Notes: generated by a model from the letters alone, not told the origin. Positions 16,126 to 23,999 are shown, counted from the first letter of the stretch. The stretch is DNA of 32,885 nucleotides from Pedobacter zeaxanthinifaciens (GCF_003313335.1 NZ_QMHP01000018.1:5218-38102), one strand, 5' to 3'. Numbers and translations are program-made.

Positions 16126-17046
16126 TTAGCTCATTTTTTGCCTTTTAATCAGGTATGCTTCTAAAATTTGATCAAAGCCTGCATTAATATCTGCATCAAC
16201 CAAATCTATTTTGTATTGCGCACATTTTAGTGATAAGCTCTTTTTAAATTCATGCATTTGATTTAAATATGCGTCTTTTACTTTTGATGCATGAACCTTA
16301 AGTATTGTCCCGGTTTCCATATCAATAAACTCATAAGGGCGATTTTCATAGTCAAAATCTAGCTCTTTTGTTTTATCTATCACATTAAAAACTACTACTT
16401 CATGTTTATTGAATTTCAAATGTTGCAAAGCTGCAAAGATCTTTTCCAACTGATCTGAACCGTTAGCGGTTTGAAACATATCACTGAAAATAACTACTAA
16501 AGACCGTTTATGGATTAAATCGGCGATTTGATGCAGTGCCGTAGGCAAATCTGTTCTTACATTCAGTCTAGTGCTCGATAATACTTCCTCAAGCTTTGCG
16601 AATAGAAATTTTTGATGAACGCTTGTTGATTTAGCATTGCTATTGAGCTTAAGTTCATCGTCAAATAAGCTTAAGCCAAACGCATCTCTTTGGCGTTTGA
16701 GTAGATAAATTAATGCCGCAGTACTTTGTACAGAAAAGGTTAGTTTATTGTATTTATCATTCGGAAAATACATGGAGGACGAAATATCAATTACAAACTG
16801 ACATCTTAAATTAGTTTCTTCCTCGTATCGCTTACTGAAAAGCTTGTCTGTTTTGGCGAATAATTTCCAATCAATACTTTTTATGCTATCGCCATTGTTG
16901 TAAAGCCTATGCTCTGCAAACTCCACGGAAAAGCCGTGAAATGGACTTTTGTGCAAGCCGGTAATAAATCCTTCTACTACTTGTCTGGCTAAAAGTTCTA
17001 AGCTACTTTCAAACCTAATATCTTCTGGTTTAAGCGGGAATTGCAT
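16126..17046 (-). CDS. DUF58 domain-containing protein with von Willebrand A-like fold
   Basis: 306-residue cytoplasmic protein. The family motif GDSIKSIDWKLFAKTDKLFSKRYEEETN begins at residue 52, followed by a vWA-type metal-binding segment FVIDISSSM (residues 84-92) and a later SLVVIFSDMFQ strand. DUF58 proteins are commonly encoded beside MoxR AAA+ ATPases and vWA membrane proteins, as part of a chaperone-like system. Here no MoxR gene is adjacent, so this copy is isolated from its usual partners. It shares a 58-nt divergent promoter region with the DUF3078 gene. Confidence 0.85.
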   Translation of the reverse strand: MQFPLKPEDIRFESSLELLARQVVEGFITGLHKSPFHGFSVEFAEHRLYNNGDSIKSIDWKLFAKTDKLFSKRYEEETNLRCQFVIDISSSMYFPNDKYNKLTFSVQSTAALIYLLKRQRDAFGLSLFDDELKLNSNAKSTSVHQKFLFAKLEEVLSSTRLNVRTDLPTALHQIADLIHKRSLVVIFSDMFQTANGSDQLEKIFAALQHLKFNKHEVVVFNVIDKTKELDFDYENRPYEFIDMETGTILKVHASKVKDAYLNQMHEFKKSLSLKCAQYKIDLVDADINAGFDQILEAYLIKRQKMS

Positions 17047-17075
17047 AAAGTAAAACTAACGAAAAACTTTTTTAT

Positions 17076-17083
17076 TAACTTTG
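17076..17083 (+). promoter_or_regulatory. -7 promoter element of the DUF3078 gene
   Basis: TAACTTTG fits TAnnTTTG exactly and lies 21 nt before the ATG at 17105. A TTG at the ideal -33 spacing is not present, so only the -7 half is supported. The following A-tract is typical of a Bacteroidota leader. Confidence 0.45.
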
Positions 17084-17104
17084 TAGCTCAAAAAAAAACA
17101 TAAA

Positions 17105-18037
17105 ATGAAACATCTACCATTGATCATTTGTGCTTTTTTGGCTAGCTATACCTATGCCCAGTCCGTTAAAGGGGGTAAGGTGAATACCGAGAGCTCCAAA
17201 TTAGCCAATAAACTAGACACAGCAAAAAAACAAGAAGGTTGGACCATTCGCGGTACTAACACATTACTACTAAACCAAGCTGCATTTTCAAATTGGATTG
17301 CCGGTGGCATTAATTCAGTAGCGTCAACCGCTAGAGTTGACTACGAGTTTAACTTAAAGCGAGGTAAAAACATCTGGGAAAATCGAGTTCTAGCTGGTTA
17401 CGGTTTAAGATCTGAGGAAAATAGAAAAGCTACCAAGGCAGAAGATGTATTCGATTTAACATCAAAGTATGGTTATCAATTGGGTAAAAGTGCTTGGTAT
17501 AGTGCTTTAGCATTAAATTTGCGTACTCAATTTGCAAAGGGATATGACTACAGCAAGCCTAATCAAAGTTATATATCAAATGCATTTGCTCCAGGTTATA
17601 TTACATTTGGTGCTGGAATTGATTACGTTCCAAATGACAACTTTCAGTTGAGCGTACACCCGCTTACTTCACGTTTTACCATCATTGCAGATAAAGGCGT
17701 ATTTGATCCCGATGGGGATGGCATTTTAACTGATGCTTATGGTGCAAACTTTAATGAGAATTTGGTTTATCAATTAGGAGCCTATTTTGGTGGGCGCTAT
17801 AAAGTAAAACTGATGGAAAATATCCTGCTTGACAACCGATTCGGGATTTTTAGTAACTACCTTGAAAAGCCAAAAAACATGGTTTTGTCTTATTCAGGCG
17901 TATTGGACATGAAAGTAAATAAATTTATCTCTACCCAAATAACAGCCGATTTGTTTTATGACGATCATCAAATTGGTAAGCTCCAGTTAAAAGAAACATT
18001 GGGTGTTGGGCTTACCTACAAATTTGGTAAATACTGA
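17105..18037 (+). CDS. DUF3078 domain-containing protein, probable outer-membrane beta-barrel
   Basis: 310-residue exported protein. A signal peptide (KHLPLIICAFLASYTYAQS, cleavage near residue 19) is followed by a DUF3078 domain: the GTNTLLLNQAAFSNWIAGGINSVAST motif (about 50-75) and a series of alternating hydrophobic beta strands ending in LGVGLTYKFGKY, with a terminal aromatic-rich strand as in outer-membrane barrels. The family is common in Bacteroidota and of unknown function. An insert VFDPDGDGILTDAYG (about 200-213) has the look of a calcium-binding loop. The gene is divergent from DUF58. Confidence 0.85.
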   Translation: MKHLPLIICAFLASYTYAQSVKGGKVNTESSKLANKLDTAKKQEGWTIRGTNTLLLNQAAFSNWIAGGINSVASTARVDYEFNLKRGKNIWENRVLAGYGLRSEENRKATKAEDVFDLTSKYGYQLGKSAWYSALALNLRTQFAKGYDYSKPNQSYISNAFAPGYITFGAGIDYVPNDNFQLSVHPLTSRFTIIADKGVFDPDGDGILTDAYGANFNENLVYQLGAYFGGRYKVKLMENILLDNRFGIFSNYLEKPKNMVLSYSGVLDMKVNKFISTQITADLFYDDHQIGKLQLKETLGVGLTYKFGKY

Positions 18038-18082
18038 TTTCCTATTATCAATTGAAATTGAGCCAATTAATGGTGGGTTTTC

Positions 18083-18364
18083 TTAAAAGAGTACGTCGGC
18101 AATATCCGGATTTTTATCGAAAACTGATTTAGCAAAAGTGCAAAGCGGCATGATTTTTAGATTGTTAGCTCTGGCAAATTCTACGGCTTTCATTACCAAT
18201 TGTTGCCCAACCCCTTTACCCTTAAATGTTGGATTAACTTCTGTATGATCAATAATAAATTTAGTTGAACCAGCCCAGGTATAAGTCATCATGCCTGCCT
18301 GTTCACCATCAATTGCTGCTTTAAAGCTTCCTTTGCGGTCTTCGTTATGTTGTGTAATTTCCAT
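18083..18364 (-). CDS. Small GNAT-like N-acetyltransferase (YidJ/Gcn5-related type)
   Basis: 93-residue protein of the short GNAT group. The acetyl-CoA loop VNPTFKGKGVGQQLV (residues 43-57) and the following helix AVEFARANNLKIMPLCTFAKSVFDKNP are characteristic; the protein consists of little more than this core. Substrate unknown. I chose the ATG at 18364 (MEITQHNED), because a longer in-frame extension to 18451 begins inside a long inverted repeat and has no family similarity. It is monocistronic, convergent with the DUF3078 gene. Confidence 0.8.
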   Translation of the reverse strand: MEITQHNEDRKGSFKAAIDGEQAGMMTYTWAGSTKFIIDHTEVNPTFKGKGVGQQLVMKAVEFARANNLKIMPLCTFAKSVFDKNPDIADVLF

Positions 18365-18418
18365 TGTAAATAATAAACAATAAATATAGCTTGGGTTTGG
18401 CAAATTGTAAAATAAAAA

Positions 18419-18501
18419 AGGGACCATCTCAAAAGTTCTTCTATTCATCATCGTGTACCGGACGAACGAAAAATGAAGTTTAAACTTTTGAAACAGTCCC
18501 T
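18419..18501. repeat. Long imperfect inverted repeat, terminator-like or MITE-like
   Basis: Arms AGGGACCATCTCAAAAGTT (18419-18437) and AACTTTTGAAACAGTCCCT (18483-18501) pair at 16 of 19 positions around a 45-nt centre. On the minus strand the element is followed by CCCTTTTTTATTTT, so it can act as a terminator for the small secreted protein gene. The AGGGACTGTTTCAAAAG sequence also resembles ends of mobile elements, leaving a miniature element as an alternative. Confidence 0.6.
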
Positions 18502-18524
18502 AATGCTAGTGAAGGAAGCTGTTT

Positions 18525-18731
18525 TTATTTAACTTTTTTGTGTGTTTTTGCTGCTTTATGTCCAACTTTTTTGGTGGTGTCAGCTTTTGCTTCCGCTTTA
18601 GCTGCTTTTTTTTCTGTATTGGCGGTTGCCACAGCTTTTACAGGAGCTTTTGCTGGTTTAGTTTGTGCGTTAGCTGCGTTTACCATAAATGCTGCTACTA
18701 GGGCTACCATTAAAAATTTTACAGTTTTCAT
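18525..18731 (-). CDS. Small secreted Lys/Ala-rich protein
   Basis: 68-residue peptide with a clear signal peptide (KFLMVALVAAFMVNAANAQ, likely cut after residue 22 at ANA-Q) and a mature part of about 46 residues made almost only of Lys, Ala, Thr and Val (KPAKAPVKAVATANTEKKAAK and onward). The mature part is strongly basic and probably disordered. Comparable small Ala/Lys-rich exported proteins occur in Sphingobacteriaceae with no assigned role. It could bind nucleic acid, lipid A or other anions after export, but nothing in the sequence proves this. An opposite-strand frame over the same bases is a shadow. Confidence 0.7.
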   Translation of the reverse strand: MKTVKFLMVALVAAFMVNAANAQTKPAKAPVKAVATANTEKKAAKAEAKADTTKKVGHKAAKTHKKVK

Positions 18732-18821
18732 TTTCTTGTCGTTTTAGTGAACAATGTTGTTATTTAATGATACTAAGTTCCAAACCTCAAATGAAGAAAT
18801 GATGAAGTTTAGCAGTTACTT

Positions 18822-18847
18822 AAAAAAATAATTCAACTCGTGAATTA
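18822..18847 (-). terminator. Terminator of the aminotransferase/two-component operon
   Basis: On the minus strand TAATTCA and TGAATTA (18841-18847 with 18829-18835) form a perfect 7-bp stem around a 5-nt loop, followed by a run of seven T residues (18822-18828). It begins 8 nt after the histidine kinase stop codon. Confidence 0.65.
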
Positions 18848-18854
18848 GCCTAAA

Positions 18855-20183
18855 CTAAGCCAAGTTTGCTAGCGGGAAAGTTAAGGATACCGTTGTGCCA
18901 GCATCTTTTTTAGAGGAAATGTTAACCGTAATGTTGTGAAATTTAGCAATGCTATTAGCTATAGCTAAGCCAAGACCAGAGCCGCCAATATGATCATGGT
19001 TCCCCCTGGCAAACCTTTGAAAAACCCTTTGCAAAATTTCTGATTCCATGCCAACGCCAGTATCGGTAATGTGGAGGCGGTAAAAATCAGTATTAATCTC
19101 GTCAGTTAGCGTAATGGTACCATTAGCTGGGGTATACTTCACCGCGTTGTTGATTACATTCATCAGCAGGGTGTGAATCAGCGCTTTGTTGCCTATAAAT
19201 ACAAAATTTTCGTGCAATAAACTTTGGTAGGTCAGGTTTTTTGCCGCAATTCGTTCCTCAAGTTCTTCGTAAATGTCGTTGATCTCTTCTACAATGTTCA
19301 CTTGGTTGGTCTTCACATATTGCTCATTCTCAATTTTGGAGATAAGGAGTAAGCTATTGATGATGGCTTTAAGTCGGCTTAAGGTTTTTAGCGATGCTAG
19401 GAGCTTTTCTTCATGCTCTTCAGAGAGTTTTTCAGAGGCTAAAATATTCTCTAACCTGCCGTTCAATATCGAAATAGGGGTGAGCAGCTCATGCGATACA
19501 TTAGCGATAAACTGTTTTTCTAACAAGAACAAATCGCTCAATTTTTTCATTAAACCGTTGATGCTATCATCTAATAACACAAAATCAGCAGTACTGGTCG
19601 CAATTTTGCTGTAATCAAACGCCGTTGGGTCATTAACCTTGTTGATCTTCTGGTCTACAATTTTATAAAATGGCTTTAGTAGAAATCTGGTGAAGGCATA
19701 ATCAGTAATTAAGGTAACGGTAAGCGAAACCATCAATACGATTAACATGTACATTCCCAGTGATTTTTTAATAGAAAGTGCACCGCTGGCCGTTGTTCCC
19801 AAATTCAGCTCGTAATATTTATCCTCGTATTTAAACTGTTTGGTAAGGATTCTATACGTTTCGATATCTCCAGCAATTTCCCTATCTCCAGTGGTAAATT
19901 TAGCAATCGTATCTACTTTTAACTTATTATTAAGCGGCGTTAGCACAATAAACTCATCCTTCAAAATATTATAATCGGTAAAAGTTTGCTGGGCGTTTAG
20001 TAGGCTGTCTACTTCGCTATCACTCAAATTCTCAATGAGCTTAGTTTCCTTTTTCAACAACCTGTTATCGAGGTGATGTATGGAGATTTTTTCGAGAGAG
20101 AACAGGATAATACTTCCTAAAACGAAGATAAGGATGAGCTTCGTAACAGCGTTGTATAGCGTAAATTTCTCCTGTAGCCTCAT
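18855..20183 (-). CDS. Two-component sensor histidine kinase
   Basis: 442-residue membrane kinase. A transmembrane helix at about 13-30, a periplasmic sensor of about 110 residues (31-140) and a second helix at about 143-163 are followed by a cytoplasmic linker, HisKA with phospho-acceptor His231 in FIANVSHELLTPI, and a complete ATPase domain: N-box LLMNVINNAVKYTP, G1 ITDTGVGM, G2 GGSGLGLAIA. It follows the response regulator by 10 nt and is certainly its cognate kinase. The periplasmic domain has no recognised ligand motif. Its operon also holds an aminotransferase gene first, which hints at but does not prove an amino-acid or polyamine-related signal. Confidence 0.9.
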   Translation of the reverse strand: MRLQEKFTLYNAVTKLILIFVLGSIILFSLEKISIHHLDNRLLKKETKLIENLSDSEVDSLLNAQQTFTDYNILKDEFIVLTPLNNKLKVDTIAKFTTGDREIAGDIETYRILTKQFKYEDKYYELNLGTTASGALSIKKSLGMYMLIVLMVSLTVTLITDYAFTRFLLKPFYKIVDQKINKVNDPTAFDYSKIATSTADFVLLDDSINGLMKKLSDLFLLEKQFIANVSHELLTPISILNGRLENILASEKLSEEHEEKLLASLKTLSRLKAIINSLLLISKIENEQYVKTNQVNIVEEINDIYEELEERIAAKNLTYQSLLHENFVFIGNKALIHTLLMNVINNAVKYTPANGTITLTDEINTDFYRLHITDTGVGMESEILQRVFQRFARGNHDHIGGSGLGLAIANSIAKFHNITVNISSKKDAGTTVSLTFPLANLA

Positions 20184-20193
20184 CTATAGCGAG

Positions 20194-20871
20194 TTAAAGT
20201 GTAATTCTGTAACCAACGCTTCTAACCGTTTCCAGCCATTCCGTTTTGGCGTAAACGCTTAGTTTTTTTCGAAGGTTTTTTACATGTACATCTACAAAAT
20301 TAGAATCTGAGTTGATTTCCAAAATATCGCCCCAAACATGTTCCGTAAGGCTGGTTCTTGATACCACCCGGTTTTTATTGAGCACTAAATAATTTAAGAT
20401 TTCGTATTCTTTTTTGGTGAGATGAATACGTTCGTTATCAAAAGAAACAGCACGATTTTGAATGTCTAGTACAAAATCATGTACTTTGATGTCGTTACGT
20501 TCGAATTTGTGTTTACGGCGAGTTACCGCATGCATTCTGGCTAGCAGCTCATTTAAAGAGAACGGTTTAGGCAAGTAATCATCAGCACCTTCTTCTAATC
20601 CCTTAATTCTGTCATCCACTTCGCTTCTGGCGGTGAGGATAATGATGGCATCATCTCTATTTTTTAGGCTCTTAATTAATTTAAGTAGCTCAAATCCATC
20701 TCCGTCAGGTAAACCGAGGTCTAGCAAAATAAAATCGTAATTGTTGATGAGTATTTTTTCCTCTGCCGAAGCTTTTTTACGGGCATGTTCAATGATATAG
20801 CCTTCTTTGCCCAAAAAATCATTGATTTCTAAGGCTAAGCTTTTTTCATCTTCAACAATTAGTACGTTCAT
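20194..20871 (-). CDS. OmpR/PhoB-type response regulator
   Basis: 225-residue DNA-binding response regulator. The receiver domain spans 1-115 with acidic residues ED (7-8), phospho-acceptor Asp51 in FILLDLGLPDGDG, the ILTARS threonine and the Lys in LPKPFS. The C-terminal winged helix (about 125-225) carries IHLTKKEYEILNYLVLNKNRVVSR and the recognition helix SNFVDVHVKNLRKKL. It is expected to be phosphorylated by the kinase encoded 10 nt downstream and to control transcription. It starts 6 nt after the aminotransferase stop codon, making the three-gene operon clear. Confidence 0.92.
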   Translation of the reverse strand: MNVLIVEDEKSLALEINDFLGKEGYIIEHARKKASAEEKILINNYDFILLDLGLPDGDGFELLKLIKSLKNRDDAIIILTARSEVDDRIKGLEEGADDYLPKPFSLNELLARMHAVTRRKHKFERNDIKVHDFVLDIQNRAVSFDNERIHLTKKEYEILNYLVLNKNRVVSRTSLTEHVWGDILEINSDSNFVDVHVKNLRKKLSVYAKTEWLETVRSVGYRITL

Positions 20872-20877
20872 ATTATT

Positions 20878-22083
20878 TTATTTTGAAGGGCATATTAGCG
20901 CTATATTTTTCAAGATGATGGCACATGCTTTTTCAATCTCGGTTGTAGTTATGGTTAGTGGAGGGGCAATGCGCATGGCATCACTACAGTACAAAAACCA
21001 ATCGGTAATAATTCCATCCTCAATGCAGGCGTCAATAATTGCTTTGTTGGTTTCAAAACTATCAAAACCTACCGCCAACATTAATCCTTTGCCCCTAATC
21101 TCGGTAATTGCTGGATGTTTTAAAAGTTCTTTAAATAATTCGCCTTTCGCTTCTACTTCGTTAATAATTTCATTTTGCAGTAAAGTATTTAACGTTGCTA
21201 ATCCAGCTGCACAGCATACCGGATGCCCACCAAAAGTGGTCATGTGCCCTAAAATAGGATTATTGGATAATACTGACATGATTTCCAGCGAACTGATGAA
21301 AGCGCCAATCGGCATACCGCCACCAATTCCCTTAGCCAGCAAAAGAATATCGGGTTGTACGTCATAATGTTCAAAAGCAAACATTTTTCCTGTTCTTCCA
21401 AAGCCAGACTGGATCTCGTCAAAAACAAGCAGGGCTCCTGTTTCATCGCATCTTTTTCTCAAGGCGGCCAAGTACTGCTTGTCGGCAGGCCTAACACCCG
21501 CTTCGCCTTGTACTGGTTCCACAAACACTGCGGCAGTATCAGTGGTTATTTTCTCTAAATCACTAATTTGATTATGGTTGGTAAAGCTTACATGTGGTAA
21601 AAACGGACCATAACCTACCGAGTAGTATTCCCCATCACTGCCTTTCATTAGGCTTTCGGCACCTTGTGTACTGCCGTGATAAGCGTTATAGCACGATACG
21701 AAGCCTTTTCTTCCGGTGTAGCGCTTAGCTAATTTCATTGCACCTTCCACTGCTTCGGCGCCAGAGTTTACAAAATAAGTGCTACTCAATTGAGGTGGCA
21801 AAACGGAAGCTAAGGCAGCTGCAAAATTCACTTGCGGAGTTTGTACAAACTCACCGTAAACCATCAAATGCATGTAAGTTTCGGCCTGCTTTTGTACTGC
21901 GCTTACTACATTTGGGTGGCAGTGTCCAACGTTACTTACACCAATCCCTGCAATTAGGTCAATGTATTCCTTCTCTTCAGTGTCGTAGATATACACGCCT
22001 TTCGCTTTCACAAATTCCAATAATAATGGAGTAGGGGAAGTTTGGGCGTTATGTTGTAAAAAAAGTTGACGTTTGGTAAGCAT
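20878..22083 (-). CDS. Class-III PLP-dependent aminotransferase, acetylornithine/ornithine-like
   Basis: 401-residue cytoplasmic omega-aminotransferase. PLP-binding motifs are complete: NSGAEAVEGAMKLAKRYTGR (106-125), FDEIQSGFGRTG (221-232, Asp222 binding the pyridine nitrogen), and Lys251 in LLLAKGIGGGMP. It resembles acetylornithine or ornithine aminotransferases but no arg or pro genes flank it, so the substrate (acetylornithine, ornithine, GABA or another omega-amino acid) is open. It is the first gene of an operon with a response regulator and histidine kinase. A TAAATTTG element lies only 4 nt before the ATG (22088-22095, minus strand), which could mean a leaderless transcript but has no matching -33 box. 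Confidence 0.85.
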   Translation of the reverse strand: MLTKRQLFLQHNAQTSPTPLLLEFVKAKGVYIYDTEEKEYIDLIAGIGVSNVGHCHPNVVSAVQKQAETYMHLMVYGEFVQTPQVNFAAALASVLPPQLSSTYFVNSGAEAVEGAMKLAKRYTGRKGFVSCYNAYHGSTQGAESLMKGSDGEYYSVGYGPFLPHVSFTNHNQISDLEKITTDTAAVFVEPVQGEAGVRPADKQYLAALRKRCDETGALLVFDEIQSGFGRTGKMFAFEHYDVQPDILLLAKGIGGGMPIGAFISSLEIMSVLSNNPILGHMTTFGGHPVCCAAGLATLNTLLQNEIINEVEAKGELFKELLKHPAITEIRGKGLMLAVGFDSFETNKAIIDACIEDGIITDWFLYCSDAMRIAPPLTITTTEIEKACAIILKNIALICPSK

Positions 22084-22135
22084 GGTGCAAATTTAGCGGA
22101 TTTGATGGTCAGTTTTTTGTAAAATGCCGTTAAAT

Positions 22136-22168
22136 AAAAAAGGATATCATTACAGATATCCTTTTTAA
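22136..22168 (-). terminator. Terminator of the sigma-factor operon
   Basis: AGGATATC (22141-22148) and GATATCCT (22155-22162) form an 8-bp perfect stem, extended by A/T pairs, around a 6-nt loop; both sides carry A/T runs so it can work in either direction. On the minus strand it ends the transcript of the Spy-like gene (stop at 22186) with a run of T residues. Confidence 0.8.
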
Positions 22169-22185
22169 AATAACCTAACCAAAAA

Positions 22186-22653
22186 TTAATTGCCTGGAGG
22201 AGGTGGCCCACCAGCCCTAAATTGTTGTAAAATTTCCTTTTTGAAAGCTTCCTGCGCTCTGTAGAATTTTCCTACTGTTTTTATAGGTAGGCTTGTTTTA
22301 AATTTATTGTAATACTTACGTTCAATATTCAAATCACGTTGTCTAAAGCTAAAGTCATTTAAAATCAGTGTTTGAATCTCTTCATCGTCTAAATCTTCAA
22401 TTTCTTTCAATTTGCGGAAACTGATCATTTTTTGAACACGTTCCTTACGTAAAGCCGATATTTCTCTCACATAATCGTTGTAGATGGGCCAAAATATTTT
22501 CGCTTCCTCAGCAGAAAGATCTAATTTGGTGGTTAGAAATGCTACTTTTCGAGCTTCCATTTTTTCACCACCGCCTGCACCTCCACCCCTCGGTCCCTGA
22601 GCAAATAGGAGGCTCGGTACGAAAATAAATAAGGCAAAAAATAAGTTTTTCAT
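22186..22653 (-). CDS. Periplasmic Spy/CpxP-like small protein
   Basis: 155-residue exported protein. A signal peptide (KNLFFALFIFVPSLLFAQG, cleavage near 19) precedes a glycine-rich segment GPRGGGAGGGEK. The mature part is a long helical hairpin with the LDLSAEEAKIFWPIYNDYVRE pattern of Bacteroidota relatives of LTXXQ/Spy/CpxP chaperones, although the LTXXQ motif itself is not exact. The tail GGPPPPGN is low-complexity. It lies 59 nt downstream of the FxVPxxYF membrane protein and is followed by a strong terminator, so it is the last gene of an ECF-sigma operon and may sense or buffer envelope stress. Confidence 0.72.
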   Translation of the reverse strand: MKNLFFALFIFVPSLLFAQGPRGGGAGGGEKMEARKVAFLTTKLDLSAEEAKIFWPIYNDYVREISALRKERVQKMISFRKLKEIEDLDDEEIQTLILNDFSFRQRDLNIERKYYNKFKTSLPIKTVGKFYRAQEAFKKEILQQFRAGGPPPPGN

Positions 22654-22712
22654 TCGTTAAAATTTTCTTTTTCTGTCGATAAAACTAGTTTAGTAGATTT
22701 ATCTTCAATTTG

Positions 22713-23324
22713 TTATAAACTGTTCGATAGTTCGTGTGCGGAAAAATTATCCAAAATATAGTTTTCCATCTCGCTATCAGATACATTAGCAGTTTTTGTA
22801 TTCTGCGTTTCCTGTACATATTCCAAAATCACGCTTTCATCAATGTCGTAAAGCAATTGTTCTTTGGCCAGCTCAGTGTTGCGCAGCTTAGTTTCTTGAT
22901 ATTGTTTATTAGCAAACCAACCTGTTGTAGAAGCCAATACCAAACAAGCAGAAACTGCATACTTGAACAAAGGCTTATGCCAAAGCTTAACTGTTTTGGT
23001 CGACTTGGTTTTTGCTACAATGTTGCTTTGCAGCTGATTGAAATACCCATCAGGAACTTTAAAGCCACTCTCGCTAGTAGCAGTTAGTTGCTCAATAGTT
23101 AACCTGCTATTAATCTGCTCTTCAAGGGTTTTAAAATAATTGGCAGGGACTTCAAAGCCCGAGTTTCCTTCACGTTTTAAAGACTCAATAAAAATTAAGC
23201 TTTGCGTACGCTCACTTAATTCATCAAAATAATGAGCAGGTACTGTAAAAGGGTTTTTCTTTTCCAGTTTTGCTAGTTCTGGCGCTTCGTTTTCCCATTC
23301 CATATTGTCGGCCATTTTATTCAT
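22713..23324 (-). CDS. Single-pass membrane protein with three FxVPxxYF motifs, candidate anti-sigma factor
   Basis: 203-residue protein with no signal peptide but one central transmembrane helix (about 121-137, KYAVSACLVLASTTGWF). The N-terminal, presumably cytoplasmic half holds three near-identical motifs: FTVPAHYF (26-33), FEVPANYF (57-64) and FKVPDGYF (88-95), spaced 31 residues apart. The C-terminal half is acidic. This topology, and its place 39 nt after an ECF sigma gene, are those of a membrane-anchored anti-sigma factor, but there is no zinc-binding HxxxCxxC motif, so it would be of an atypical type. The function is inferred from context and not shown by sequence. Confidence 0.65.
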   Translation of the reverse strand: MNKMADNMEWENEAPELAKLEKKNPFTVPAHYFDELSERTQSLIFIESLKREGNSGFEVPANYFKTLEEQINSRLTIEQLTATSESGFKVPDGYFNQLQSNIVAKTKSTKTVKLWHKPLFKYAVSACLVLASTTGWFANKQYQETKLRNTELAKEQLLYDIDESVILEYVQETQNTKTANVSDSEMENYILDNFSAHELSNSL

Positions 23325-23363
23325 ATGTATTTATTGATGCTTTTTTAGCTAAAAGGTTTAATA

Positions 23364-23915
23364 TCAATCTTGATTTAATAAAATTGTTTCGATTTTTTTA
23401 ACCGCTATATGGAACGATGCCTTCAGTGCGCCAACACTTGTGCCTAACACCTCTGATATTTCCTCGTACTTCATATCGTCAAAGTACTTCATGTTGAAAA
23501 TGATGCGTTGTTTTTCGGGCAAGGTAAGGATGGCGTTCTGTAATTTTCGCTGTATTTTATCACCATCGAAATATGTAGATGAAGCTAGCGTTTCCGAAAG
23601 GTCGGTGTCCACATCATCTAACGAAATATTGTTTTTGTTTTTCTTCTTGTTGAGGAAGGTGATAGATTCATTGGTAGCAATCCGGTAAATCCAGGTGTAA
23701 AGTTGGGAATCGGCCCTGAAGTTTTGCAGGTTCTTCCAAACTTTTACGAAAGTTTCCTGTACCAAATCATCAGCATCGTCATGGTCGATTACCAAGCGGC
23801 GAATATGCCAATATATTTTTTGCTGATATTTTTGTAAAAGCAAGTTGAAACCGGTATTGCGAGTTTTTTCATCATTAAACTTAGAGAGGATCTCTGCGTC
23901 GTCAACTTGTTTCAT
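23364..23915 (-). CDS. ECF-family RNA polymerase sigma factor
   Basis: 183-residue sigma-70 family protein. Region 2 (about 24-90) includes DHDDADDLVQETFVKVWKNL and the -10 recognition segment LYTWIYRIATNESITFL; region 4 (about 125-180) contains LPEKQRIIFNMKYFDDMKYEEISEVLGTSVGALKASFHIAVKKI, a textbook ECF helix-turn-helix. There is no region 1.1 or 3. It begins an operon with the FxVPxxYF membrane protein and the Spy-like protein, a layout typical of envelope-response regulation. Its own promoter was not identified; the upstream gap is a dispersed inverted repeat. Confidence 0.92.
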   Translation of the reverse strand: MKQVDDAEILSKFNDEKTRNTGFNLLLQKYQQKIYWHIRRLVIDHDDADDLVQETFVKVWKNLQNFRADSQLYTWIYRIATNESITFLNKKKNKNNISLDDVDTDLSETLASSTYFDGDKIQRKLQNAILTLPEKQRIIFNMKYFDDMKYEEISEVLGTSVGALKASFHIAVKKIETILLNQD

Positions 23916-23935
23916 TTTATGCTATAATGTGGTAA

Positions 23936-23999
23936 ACCATAAAGACACAAACACCACAAAGTGCGATATAACGCCGAGTGTGCTTCATGTCTTTATGGT
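23936..23999. repeat. Inverted repeat between transketolase and sigma genes
   Basis: ACCATAAAGAC (23936-23946) and GTCTTTATGGT (23989-23999) are perfect 11-bp inverted arms around a 42-nt centre that itself starts ACAAACACCACAAAGTGCG. The pattern strongly resembles the ACCACAAAGACACAAAG-type dispersed intergenic repeats found in many bacterial genomes (from memory). It sits just after the transketolase C-terminal gene and may fold into a long hairpin in that transcript. Confidence 0.65.

Noticed and set aside
22088..22095. TAAATTTG element giving a leaderless aminotransferase transcript
   Set aside because: The -7 match is perfect but there is no TTTG at the right spacing, so chance in AT-rich DNA is likely; kept only as a remark in the gene entry.
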